Source: DATGPD01 sp031423015 (GTDB lineage Bacteria; Planctomycetota; UBA1135; UBA2386). From it: 64,000 bases of DNA. Below the pieces are notes generated by a model. The model was not told the origin of the DNA, did no database searches, and saw only the letters and a list, made by a program, of their open reading frames with translations. The translations under genes were made by a program, and so were the position numbers. Location: contig JANPER010000277.1 in assembly GCA_031423015.1 (NCBI GenBank), forward strand, positions 1 to 64,000, written 5' to 3'. How positions within the stretch are numbered: the stretch's first letter is position 1; each line of letters starts with the position of its first letter. Positions 9,254-18,719 of this stretch are shown piece by piece.

Positions 9254-9868
9254 ATGCCGCAGCGCTTCTCTCGCTTTCGTCCCCACCCCTGGCACGGCCT
9301 ATCGACCGGCGCGCGCGCCCCCGCGGTGGTCGAGGCCTACATCGAGATCACGCCGTTCGACGTGGTGAAGTACGAGGTCGACAAGCAGTCGGGCTACCTG
9401 CGCGTCGACCGGCCGCTGCGCACCTCGTCGACGCCGCCCACGCTGTACGGCTTCATCCCGCGCACCTACTGCGGCCCACGCGTCTCCAAGCTGTCGCCCG
9501 GCGCGACCCGGGGCGACGGCGACCCGCTCGATATCTGCGTGATCTCCGAGCGGCCGATCACGCGCAACGAGATCGTGCTGACGGCGCGCGTCGTCGGTGG
9601 TCTGCGCATGCTCGACGCCGGCGAAGCCGACGACAAGATCGTGGCCGTGCTGGAGAGCGACGCGATCTGGAGTGACGCGCGTGAACTCACCGACCTGCCG
9701 CCCGCGCTCGTCGATCGCTTGCGGCACTACTTCGAGACTTACAAGCTCACGCCGGCGCAGCACTCGCCGGTGGCGATCGAGGCGGTGTATGGCGCGACCC
9801 ACGCGTGGAACGTGGTGTCGACGGCGCAGGCCGACTACGCGGCCGAGTTTCCCGACAACGACGAGTAG
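9254..9868 (+). CDS. ppa: Inorganic pyrophosphatase, soluble family I
   Basis: A 204-residue enzyme that hydrolyses pyrophosphate to two phosphates and so drives biosynthetic reactions forward. The family I signature GDGDPLDICVI carries the metal-binding aspartates. The substrate-binding segments VVKYEVDKQSGYLRVDR and LYGFIPRTYCG precede it, and the end has the usual HYFETYK helix. The ATG at 9254 gives a family-typical length. An in-frame upstream start at 9185 would add 23 residues with no similarity to the family. A membrane-bound pyrophosphatase is encoded at 34.9-37.0 kb, so this genome has both types. Confidence 0.93.
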   Translation: MPQRFSRFRPHPWHGLSTGARAPAVVEAYIEITPFDVVKYEVDKQSGYLRVDRPLRTSSTPPTLYGFIPRTYCGPRVSKLSPGATRGDGDPLDICVISERPITRNEIVLTARVVGGLRMLDAGEADDKIVAVLESDAIWSDARELTDLPPALVDRLRHYFETYKLTPAQHSPVAIEAVYGATHAWNVVSTAQADYAAEFPDNDE

Positions 9869-9944
9869 TCGCTGCGGCGCCGCCGTGGTGGTTCGTGTTG
9901 CTCCGCCTGGCGGCGAGACGCGTGAACCCCTTTGCTACGGTGAC

Positions 9945-10772
9945 ATGGCCAAGACCACCAAGCCTCGCGGCTATCTGCACGGCTACACGGCGCACGAGCA
10001 GGATCGTCTCTATCGTCAAGCGCGCCAGCTCGAGTTCGAGATCCACGACCGGCTGCCGTTTCGGCGCGCGCGCAACTTGTTGGAGGTCGGGTGCGGGGTG
10101 GGGGCGCAGTCGGAGATCCTCCTGCGGCATTTTCCCGAGCTGCACGTCACCGGCGTCGACGTGTCGCCGGCGAACCTCGCGCGCGCGCGCCAGCACCTCG
10201 CCAGCTTGCCGTGGGCCAAGGGCCGCTTCGCGCTCCAGCAGACTGCCGGCGAGACGCTGCCCTTTGCGGCCGAGGCCTTCGATGGCGCGTTCCTGTGCTG
10301 GATCCTCGAACACGTCAGCGACCCGAGTCAGGTGTTGTCCGAAGTGCGCCGCACGCTGCGTAAGGGCTCGCCGATCGTGTGCAACGAGGTGCTCAACGCC
10401 ACGTTCTTCATCGACCCCTACAGCCCCAACACGCTGCGCTTCTGGATGGCGTTCAACGACCATCAGCTGGCGATCGGCGGCGATCCGTTCGTCGGCGCCA
10501 AGCTCGGCAACCTGTTGCAGGCGGTCGGCTACCGCGACATCGAGACCACGGTGCGCACGTTCCACCTCGACAACCGACAGCCCGGCGAGCGCGCCGAGTT
10601 CCTCGCGTACTGGTCGGAGCTGCTCTTGAGCGGCGCGCCGGGCCTGGTGAAGGCGGGCAAGGTCGGCGCCGGGGTGGTGGCCAAGATGAAGAAGGAACTC
10701 GAGCACGTGGGCCACGACCCCGACGCGGTGTTCTTCTACTCGTTCGTGCAGGCGCGCGCGCGTGTGTGGTGA
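9945..10772 (+). CDS. SAM-dependent methyltransferase, class I
   Basis: The 275-residue product has a Rossmann-type methyltransferase core. Motif I is NLLEVGCGVGAQSEIL near residue 48, the acidic ribose-binding position is HVTGVDVSPANLARAR near residue 70, and AFDGAFLCWILEHVSDP is the motif following strand beta4. The layout matches the methyltransferase type 11/25 group. The last ~100 residues (DPYSPNTLRFWMAFNDHQLA onward) are a substrate-specific part I do not recognise. It lies 76 bases after ppa on the same strand. The substrate is unknown and no neighbouring pathway points to one. Confidence 0.82.
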   Translation: MAKTTKPRGYLHGYTAHEQDRLYRQARQLEFEIHDRLPFRRARNLLEVGCGVGAQSEILLRHFPELHVTGVDVSPANLARARQHLASLPWAKGRFALQQTAGETLPFAAEAFDGAFLCWILEHVSDPSQVLSEVRRTLRKGSPIVCNEVLNATFFIDPYSPNTLRFWMAFNDHQLAIGGDPFVGAKLGNLLQAVGYRDIETTVRTFHLDNRQPGERAEFLAYWSELLLSGAPGLVKAGKVGAGVVAKMKKELEHVGHDPDAVFFYSFVQARARVW

Positions 10773-10773
10773 C

Positions 10774-11022
10774 TCACGCGCCGCCGGGCGGCAGTAGGAA
10801 CAGCCCGTCGCCGGCGACCAGCTCGCGGTCATTGCGCGCCGGCACGCCGTTCAAACACACCAGCACCTCGACGCCGACGAACGCCGGCATGCGCTCGCGC
10901 AGCAGGGCAAGGGCGCGCGCCACGTTGGCGCGCGGCGGCAGCTCGAGCCAGGTCGTCTCGCGACCGGCCACCTGCTGCATGGTGGACAGGAAGGTGACTT
11001 CGATGCGGAGTTTGGACGCCAT
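10774..11022 (-). CDS. MoaD/ThiS-like ubiquitin-fold sulfur-carrier protein
   Basis: A small 82-residue beta-grasp protein starting MASKLRIEVTFLSTMQQVAG. It has the MoaD/ThiS pattern: a central LALLRERMPAF helix, LVCLNGVPARND, and the closing ELVAGDGLFLLPPGGA. Family members normally end in Gly-Gly, which is adenylated and thiocarboxylated. Here one alanine follows the GG, so either a processing step or a non-sulfur role is possible. A longer in-frame start at 11121 would overlap the ABC-F gene and adds residues unlike the family. It stands 50 bases after the ABC-F gene on the same strand. No MoaE, ThiG or E1-like partner is visible. Confidence 0.72.
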   Translation of the reverse strand: MASKLRIEVTFLSTMQQVAGRETTWLELPPRANVARALALLRERMPAFVGVEVLVCLNGVPARNDRELVAGDGLFLLPPGGA

Positions 11023-11072
11023 GTCGCGGCGATCATGGCCGCGGCAGCGCGCGTCCGCAAACGCGTGTCTCC

Positions 11073-13001
<1,929 letters not shown>

Positions 13002-13164
13002 GTGCGGCGCAGTATGGCATGCGGCGCGCGGTGGCCAGGGGCCGGGGTGCCCGAAACGCGCCGCGATCTGCGAGCGACGCGCGTTGGCCAGGTGCTGAGC
13101 AACGTGGCTGCCGGGTTGTGATTGGAGTCGAGGCGCAATACCGTCCGCCGTCGCTTTGGACCGC

Positions 13165-14445
13165 ATGCCTGCACAACGCTCGTGTCTTTGGTGGTGGCCG
13201 TTGTCGCTTGTCGCCGCTTGCGGCACGCCCGAGCCGGGGACGCCGCGCCGCGGCGAGCCGCTGGCGGCGGGGGTCCCGGCGGCCGCGCCGCAGACGCCGC
13301 CGACCCTGCCCTCGACCGAGGGTTCGGCTGGCGCGAACGTGCGGCGGCTGCTCGACGGGGAGTGGTGTGAGGTGGTGACCGCTACCGCCGAGGCGGCGAC
13401 CTACGACGACGCCCGCAACCGCGCGATCAACTCCGGGCGCGCGTCGTTGTTGGCGTTGCAGCGGCAGCGCATCAAGCAGGATCTGCGTGACTTCGTGCGC
13501 GAAGAACTCGAAGGCGACAGCAGCGGCGAGCGCACGCGCTACCGCGAGGAGATGGAGAGCGTGCTCGTGGCCCGCACCGAGGGCGAGCTGCAGCGGTGCC
13601 GCGTGCTGGAGTCCGCGGCGGCGCCGATCGCGGCGGGGTTCCGCGGCGTCGCCACGGTCGCGTGTCCCGAGCGCGTGATCTTCCCGACGCGGCGCTTGCA
13701 GGCACTGGTGCAGCGCGCTGACACGGCCCCGGCGGCGTTCTCAGAGCTGGCGATGACCTACGAGGGCGAAGGCCAGAACGGCCTCGCCGAGCAGGCGCTG
13801 CGCTGGGGCTACGACCGCGGCGGCGGCGCCGAGGCGGCGCTGACGCTGGCCAAGCACTTCGGCCGGCGCGCGCTCGACGCCGACGCGCTGCGCTGGTGCG
13901 AGGTCGCGGCGCGCGACGCCAAAGGCACTCCGCTGGCGGCCGAGGCCGCGGCGCGCGCCGACGAGCTGCGCCAGCGCGTCGACAGCGCCGATCGTCTGAT
14001 CAAGCAGCTCGTGCAGGTGGCGGAGTCGAAGCAAGACCGCGCCCGCTTTTCCGCGTACGTGCTCGACCGGCGCCGCAGCGCGACTGGCATCGAGTGGGAC
14101 GTGCGTTGGCAGCTGCGCGGCGACCTCGACCGTCGCGTGCTCAAGATGTGGCTCGATGATTCCTTGACGCCAGCGTGGTGGGCCGAAGACGAGAGCGACG
14201 AACCCAAGCCGTCGGCGCGCGACGGCGGCGTGCGCTTCGCGCTCGACAAGGATGCGCCGCCCGCGCGCGTGCTGTTCTGGTCGCTGCCGCTCGACAGTGA
14301 GCTGTGGCCGCGGTTGGTCGCCTGGAAGAACGTCGAGGTGCAGCTCAGCGAAGCGACCGACGTGCAGCGGCTGCAACTGCGCGACCTGATGGTCGCGCTG
14401 CGCAACAGCAACGCGGTCGCCGCGGTGGTGTCGATCGAGCCGTAG
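13165..14445 (+). CDS. Lipoprotein with LPP20-like N-terminal half
   Basis: The 426-residue product begins with a short lipoprotein signal, WWWPLSLVAACGT, with the acylated Cys at about residue 19. A Pro/Ala-rich linker follows. Residues ~65-180 (YDDARNRAINSGRASLLALQ) resemble the LPP20/FlgP-type domain seen in two lipoproteins at 22.5-23.6 kb. The middle (~190-300) is helical and suggests TPR or Sel1-like repeats (ALRWGYDRGGGAEAALTLAK). The end is unrecognised. The ATG at 13165 is preferred over a TTG three codons upstream. It diverges from the ABC-F gene across about 160 bases. Probably a membrane-anchored periplasmic protein of unknown function. Confidence 0.7.
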   Translation: MPAQRSCLWWWPLSLVAACGTPEPGTPRRGEPLAAGVPAAAPQTPPTLPSTEGSAGANVRRLLDGEWCEVVTATAEAATYDDARNRAINSGRASLLALQRQRIKQDLRDFVREELEGDSSGERTRYREEMESVLVARTEGELQRCRVLESAAAPIAAGFRGVATVACPERVIFPTRRLQALVQRADTAPAAFSELAMTYEGEGQNGLAEQALRWGYDRGGGAEAALTLAKHFGRRALDADALRWCEVAARDAKGTPLAAEAAARADELRQRVDSADRLIKQLVQVAESKQDRARFSAYVLDRRRSATGIEWDVRWQLRGDLDRRVLKMWLDDSLTPAWWAEDESDEPKPSARDGGVRFALDKDAPPARVLFWSLPLDSELWPRLVAWKNVEVQLSEATDVQRLQLRDLMVALRNSNAVAAVVSIEP

Positions 14446-14480
14446 GGGCGCAAGACAAGTCCGCCCATCGTCCCTGTCCT

Positions 14481-15269
14481 TCAGCTTCCCACCTGCACCC
14501 GAAGCGCATCGCTGATGTCGAGGGCGTCCGCGAACGCGCCGCCCGGGGTGTGGAACACTGCGCCCTGGAAGTAGAGGTCGAACCCGAGCAGCGCCGACCC
14601 GCCCGGCACTCCGAACGTCAAGGTCGCTTGCCCGCTGCCGTTGGTGAACAGCAGCAGCTGCGCGATGGGGTTGCTGAGCAGCAGCCGGCACGCGCTTGGC
14701 GGCAGCGCGAAGTCCGCGGGCGCCAGCGAGAACATCAGCAGCATCGGCGCCGTGGTCAGCGCATTGCTGACCCGCACGCCGAAGGCGGGATTGCCGGACG
14801 TCGGCATCCCTACTGCCGAGATCGTCGGGCCACCGCAGCCAGTGCCGTAGGTCTGCGCCAGCGCGGGTGGCGTGGTCATGAGCACGGTCACGTCATCGCT
14901 CCCCTGATTGGCGACCACGACATCGTCGCAGCCGTCGTTGTTCAGGTCGCCGATCGCCACCGCGACGGGGTTGGTGCCGACCGTCGGGCTCGTCGTCGAG
15001 CCAAAGCCGCTGCCGGTGTAGCCGTGGCGGATCGTCGCGGTACCGCTGCCGGCGTTCGCCTGCGCCAGGTCGACGCGGGCGAGGAACCCATCGATCGAGT
15101 CGTCCTCGAGGTCGCCGCAGGCGAGATCGACCGCAAAGGTGCCCGAGGTCGCGATGTCGCTACCGGCCGTGAACAGGCCCGGCGCCAAGGCGCCCGTGCT
15201 CGTGCGCCGGTAGAGCTGTACGGATGGACTAGCTCCGGGTGAACAGCTATCGACGGTCTGGATACGGCG
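14481..15269 (-). pseudogene. 5'-truncated FG-GAP/VCBS secreted protein gene
   Basis: The frame is open for 263 codons from an in-frame TGA at 15272-15270, with repeat-like sequence (PSVQLYRRTSTGALAPGLFT) right up to that point and no ATG or signal peptide. The only usable start is a TTG at 15188, inside the repeat. What remains is one or two FG-GAP-type repeats (VAIGDLNNDGCDDVVVANQG), then a C-terminal domain starting YGTGCGGPTISAVGMP, shared with other secreted proteins here. Its upstream end overlaps the end of a vapC-like toxin gene. The simplest reading is that the front of the gene was lost when the toxin-antitoxin module arrived. Confidence 0.7.
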
Positions 15270-15696
15270 TCACGTAGTCGAACGTAAACACGCGACGGAT
15301 CCGCACCATGTCACGCGTGTTGCGCGTGACGACGACGGCACCCGCCTCGCGACAGGAGTAGGCAAGGAGGATGTCGAAGGCAAAACTGCTCTTGAATCGC
15401 CGTTGATCCAGCCCTTCGCTGACCCGCAGGGTGGCAAGCGTGAGGCCGAGGGCGTCCCATGCGGCGGCGCCCGGCGTGAGGATGCGACCACGGCGGACGA
15501 ACAACCCCAAGAACTGAGTCTCCAGAGACTCCCGTTCGCGCACCGTCGTCGCTCCTGCGCGTAGCTCGGCAGCCACGACGCTGCTGAGATACAGCTGTGG
15601 AGTCGCCCAGGTCGTGAAACGAATCAGCGCTGCCAGCGCGTCCTCGTCGCGCGCAGCGTCGATGTAGCAGTTGGCGTCGAGAACATACTTGCGCAT
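15247..15696 (-). CDS. PIN-domain toxin, VapC-like
   Basis: A 149-residue PIN-domain ribonuclease, the toxin half of a type II toxin-antitoxin pair. The conserved acidic set is visible: D7 in YVLDANCYID, E44 in VAAELRAG, D108 in FAFDILLAYS and D129 in TRNTRDM. All are intact, so it should be catalytically competent when freed from its antitoxin. VapC-type toxins cleave RNA and arrest growth. It starts five bases after the antitoxin stop, so the two are co-transcribed. Its 3' end runs into the truncated FG-GAP gene on the same strand. Confidence 0.85.
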   Translation of the reverse strand: MRKYVLDANCYIDAARDEDALAALIRFTTWATPQLYLSSVVAAELRAGATTVRERESLETQFLGLFVRRGRILTPGAAAWDALGLTLATLRVSEGLDQRRFKSSFAFDILLAYSCREAGAVVVTRNTRDMVRIRRVFTFDYVTPYPDRR

Positions 15697-15701
15697 GCCG
15701 A

Positions 15702-15929
15702 TCAGTCGATGCGCCGGAGACGCAGGCCGCGCAATGCACGCGTACCGCTGATCAATTCCTCACGGAACGTGACGAGGTCGAGTGCGAGCTCGACCGTGTC
15801 GCGTTCGGTGGCCGTCCCGAGCAGCGCCTGCGCGCGTCGCAACGTGCGCGGGTCGAGCCAGAACTCCTTGCGAACTTTGCCGGTTCGGCTTGATCGTCTA
15901 CGAGCTCGTGTGGCGGATGCGGATGGCAT
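15702..15929 (-). CDS. Antitoxin of the VapC-like pair
   Basis: A 75-residue basic, helical protein directly upstream of the PIN toxin. Its N-terminal part (TGKVRKEFWLDPRTLRRAQALL) looks like the DNA-binding ribbon or helix of VapB-type antitoxins; the rest (TVELALDLVTFREELISG) would wrap the toxin. Assignment rests mainly on size, position and the toxin next to it. The start is uncertain by several codons, since the first ~15 residues are low-complexity Ser/Arg. The 5' flank holds an imperfect inverted repeat (ATCCGTACG ... CATACGGAC) that could be an autoregulatory operator. Confidence 0.7.
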   Translation of the reverse strand: MPSASATRARRRSSRTGKVRKEFWLDPRTLRRAQALLGTATERDTVELALDLVTFREELISGTRALRGLRLRRID

Positions 15930-15956
15930 GTGGCTTTTGTCGGCGTACGGATGGGA

Positions 15957-16148
15957 TTACCACAGTGTCCGTATGATCGCAAGTCCTCCACTTCCGATAC
16001 GCGCACAGGTGGTCCCGCGCAGGTGCTCACGGCCGGCGAGGAGCGTATCGAGATCGAGAGCCGCGCCGGTGCTGCAGGCGCGCACCGAGAGGTCGAACAC
16101 CTCGTCCAGGAATGACTCGTCGGCTGGCGAGAGACGGTCAGCGTTCAT
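15957..16148 (-). pseudogene. 5' remnant of a probable Ser/Thr protein kinase gene
   Basis: From the ATG at 16148, about 44 codons read MNADRLSPADESFLDEVFDL and later LDLDTLLAGREHL. This pattern, from memory, opens many planctomycete serine/threonine kinases that follow ECF sigma genes. After AGREHLR (about 16017) the sequence becomes lower in GC and unlike a kinase, and a stop follows after 19 codons. No kinase domain exists. The break lies on the promoter side of the VapBC-like module. Identification is by pattern only. Confidence 0.45.
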
Positions 16149-16185
16149 GGTGGGGAGCGCCGCGTGCGGCGCATGAGGCAACCCT

Positions 16186-16223
16186 CTAACGGAATCCGGC
16201 GGCGGAACTGTCGCGGGTTTCGC
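16186..16223 (-). pseudogene. Possible 3' scrap of a second ECF sigma gene
   Basis: These 38 bases match the last 38 bases of the intact ECF sigma gene (17878-17915) at 31 positions and would encode a similar tail, ETRDSSAAGFR against ETGNGSAAGFS, followed by a stop in each case. It lies 37 bases before the kinase remnant, the order expected for an ECF-kinase pair. No sigma region 2 or 4 sequence is present. Confidence 0.35.
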
Positions 16224-16301
16224 AAACGGTCCACTCCGCGAGAATAGCGGGGCCTGCTGGTTCGAGGGCGAGGGCAGCGGCAACCCCTCGACCGATGCTT
16301 G

Positions 16302-16327
16302 GGAAGCGGTTGAAGACGGTGTCGCCG
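16302..16327. repeat. 26-bp direct repeat, copy 1
   Basis: A 26-bp sequence beginning GGAAGCGGTTGAAGACGGTG occurs here and, identically, at 18590-18615. This copy lies about 80 bases outside the ECF-tail remnant, on the side where its gene start would have been. It may be a leftover ECF upstream region. Confidence 0.8.
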
Positions 16328-16544
16328 ATGCGGACGCCGTTGGCGTGGACTCTCGCGCGACGGCGATGCCCGGAGGTGTCGGTGCACAAAAAAGCGCCGC
16401 GCGCGCGACGATTCCGCAATCGCATTCCGTTCTCTGGGACAGGGCCCGATCGGACCCTGACGCTTGGCCTCCCGGAACACCGCTCCGGATGACCGCGGCG
16501 CCGTTGAACCGAACCCAATCTGGTCCCTCACCGAGAGGAAGCTC
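16328..16544. other. Intergenic stretch without a recognised gene
   Basis: No gene or clear structure is visible. The only local feature is an A-run (AAAAAA) near 16387-16392, unusual in this GC-rich context. A promoter for the downstream secreted-protein gene may lie here, but no convincing -35/-10 pair was found. Confidence 0.4.
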
Positions 16545-17827
16545 ATGTCGCGTCTGCGCCTGTTCGCGACGCCATCTGGCGTCGTCCTTCCCTACCCTCA
16601 CGCCGCTTCCTGCGGTGGGCACTCCCGTTCGCTCCCCCTGGTTGGTGTTGGCCTGATCGCGGCGCTGCTCGCCACGACGTTGCCGGCGCAGACCCGCACG
16701 CACGCTGTCCCCATCGCGGCCTTGGGCCGCAACACAGTTGCATGTCGGCGCAGCGCCGACCAGAAGGGCCCCAGGCCGCTTTATTGCTGGGGCTTCCAGA
16801 GCCGCTGACCAGCGGCGAATTGAGCGTCATGGCGAATCACGACTGCCGTAGATTTCGCGCGCCCGGCGAGCATTCGCGGCTCTTGCAGCCCAAGGCGGTC
16901 TCTGGCGTGTTCGCTGGGGGCCATGCCGCCTTCGTCCCGGGATTGCCGCCGTCCGTCACGATCCAGTCCTGGTTCACGGGCGCAGACGTCCCGCGCTTCC
17001 CGATCACTGCCGGGTCCTTGCGCGGCGACTCGGTCTTTGCCAATCCGTCCGGCTCCGTCGACTTGGAGCTCACGTACGTCAGCTCGCCCGTGACGTTCGC
17101 GCAGTTCAGCCCCACCCTGGCCCAGAACCTGGTCGGCACGGCCGTGACGGTCTTGCCCCGGACCGTGATCAACCTCCCGGGTTCCACGCCAGGCGACGGC
17201 CCGAATGGAGGGCACAACTGGTGGATTCCCTTCACGGCCCCGTTCGTGTTCACCGGGCCTAACCTGGTCGCGCAAACGCGCATCTTCAGCTTTAGCTCGT
17301 CCAACAACCAGCCCGTCTTCGTGGACAGCTATGTCCAGCAAGCGCCGACGCAGCACTACAGCGTCGGGCGCTCGTGCGGCGGCAACAGCAGCCTCGTGGC
17401 TAGCCACGACGGCGTCAACTTCGGGCTCCGCGCGGAGGGGGTTCCACCCACGCAAACGGTCGCATTCCTGCTCGGTCAGGAGAACCTCGCGCTGGGCAAC
17501 ACGCGGCTGCCCCTCGACCTTTCACGACTGGGGATGACCGGCTGTGAGCTTGGTCTCGCGCCGCAGTTGGTTCTCTTCGCGACGGCCAATGCCTTCGGCG
17601 CCGCCACGCTCACGTTCCCGGCTGCGATCCCCGACGAATCCGTCGCGATCCATGCCCAGGCCTTCCACCGGACCAACATCAATCCGGCGGGATTCGCGTT
17701 GACCAACGTGGCGACGAGCGTGCTGGGCAACAAGGGCATGTGCAACTTCGTCTTCTCGATCGACGGCGTCAATGCCGTCAGCGGTCCGAGCCCGTTCAAC
17801 AACAGCGCGGTGCTGATCTTCCGGTAA
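16545..17827 (+). pseudogene. Secreted protein gene interrupted by a frameshift
   Basis: An ATG at 16545 preceded by GAGGAAG opens an 87-codon frame with a signal peptide (VGVGLIAALLATTLPAQTRT) that stops at 16808. The body of the protein lies in another frame, open from before 16742 to 17827. It holds a beta-rich domain (SVTIQSWFTGADVPRFPIT, NGGHNWWIPFTAPF) and the cysteine-containing C-terminal domain (YSVGRSCGGNSS ... GMTGCELGL) seen in other secreted proteins here. One indel in the 16742-16808 overlap would join them. The downstream frame alone has no export signal. The cause is either a real inactivating mutation or a sequencing error. Confidence 0.6.
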
Positions 17828-17877
17828 GCGCGGGCTCGACCGCATCACGGGCGATGACCACTCGGGTTGCATCGTTC

Positions 17878-18510
17878 CTAGCTGAAACCGGCGGCGGAAC
17901 CGTTGCCGGTTTCGGGTTCGAGCAACGCTCGCACCCGCACGCGGTAGATCTCCGCCCCGGTGTGGAACCGACGGCGCACGGCCGACTCGCTGATCCCGAG
18001 GCTCGTCGCGACCTCACCGTTCGGCAGGTCCTCGAACAGCCGCAGGCGTACCACGTCTCGCACCTCATCCGGCAACGACCGCAGCGCCTTCTCCATCACC
18101 TGCGCTGTCTCGCGCCCGACCGCGATCCGGCTTGGCGTGGTGCTGCCCCATGGCTCCACGACATCGGCGTGCGCGCTCGATCCGCTCCCGTTGTGACTCG
18201 CTGGTGTCAGTGTGGTCGTGCGCCGCGAGTCACGCTTCGCGGCCCCCTCGTAGTCGCGATGGTCCGCGATGCAACTCTTCGCGATGGCTAGCAGCCAGTG
18301 CCGAAACGTGGCGATGTCCTGCCATTCGAAGTTCGTCCGCGCCTGCCACGCCTTCAGCAACGTCTCCTGCAACACATCCTCGGGCGCGAGCCGCTGACGC
18401 AGCTCTTCGCCCATGTTCCAGTTGATGACGACCAAGATCGATCCCGGGTTGGCTGCCTCGACGGCGCTGTTCCATACGTCGGGATCCCCGGCGGCGAGGC
18501 GGTGGGGCAT
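17878..18510 (-). CDS. ECF-type RNA polymerase sigma factor
   Basis: A 210-residue sigma-70 family factor with only regions 2 and 4. Region 2 is EDVLQETLLKAWQARTNF and FRHWLLAIAKSCIADHRD (residues ~43-85). Region 4 is LPDEVRDVVRLRLFEDLPNG, then a helix-turn-helix VATSLGISESAVRRRFHTG (residues ~145-190). A variable linker rich in Ser and Thr separates them. ECF factors direct polymerase to stress or envelope promoters. In this phylum they are often followed by a Ser/Thr kinase, but here the gene downstream is the frameshifted secreted protein on the opposite strand. No anti-sigma gene is adjacent, so how it is controlled is open. Confidence 0.9.
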   Translation of the reverse strand: MPHRLAAGDPDVWNSAVEAANPGSILVVINWNMGEELRQRLAPEDVLQETLLKAWQARTNFEWQDIATFRHWLLAIAKSCIADHRDYEGAAKRDSRRTTTLTPASHNGSGSSAHADVVEPWGSTTPSRIAVGRETAQVMEKALRSLPDEVRDVVRLRLFEDLPNGEVATSLGISESAVRRRFHTGAEIYRVRVRALLEPETGNGSAAGFS

Positions 18511-18589
18511 GAGCGGAGTCTATGCCAAGGGCGCTTGCAGCTGGGCTCTTGGTCGTGTCGCGTTGGAAGCGAGACATCACGCCGGCGAA

Positions 18590-18615
18590 GGAAGCGGTTG
18601 AAGACGGTGTCGCCG
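18590..18615. repeat. 26-bp direct repeat, copy 2
   Basis: An exact copy of the 26-bp sequence at 16302-16327. It lies 80 bases upstream of the ECF sigma start, where a promoter or autoregulatory site would be expected. Confidence 0.8.
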
Positions 18616-18719
18616 CGTCGAGGACACGGCGCCGGTTGGCTGCAAGGACAGTGGCATGGCGAACACGAGCACGTGCTTCAGCCCGGCGCGCGTGCTCGGC
18701 GACCCCGCAGCGCGGGCGC

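Noticed and set aside
15957..16703. 248-codon open frame on the minus strand
   Set aside because: Only the last 44 or so codons before 16017 look like a real protein start. The rest is low-complexity and crosses the sigma-tail scrap in a different frame.
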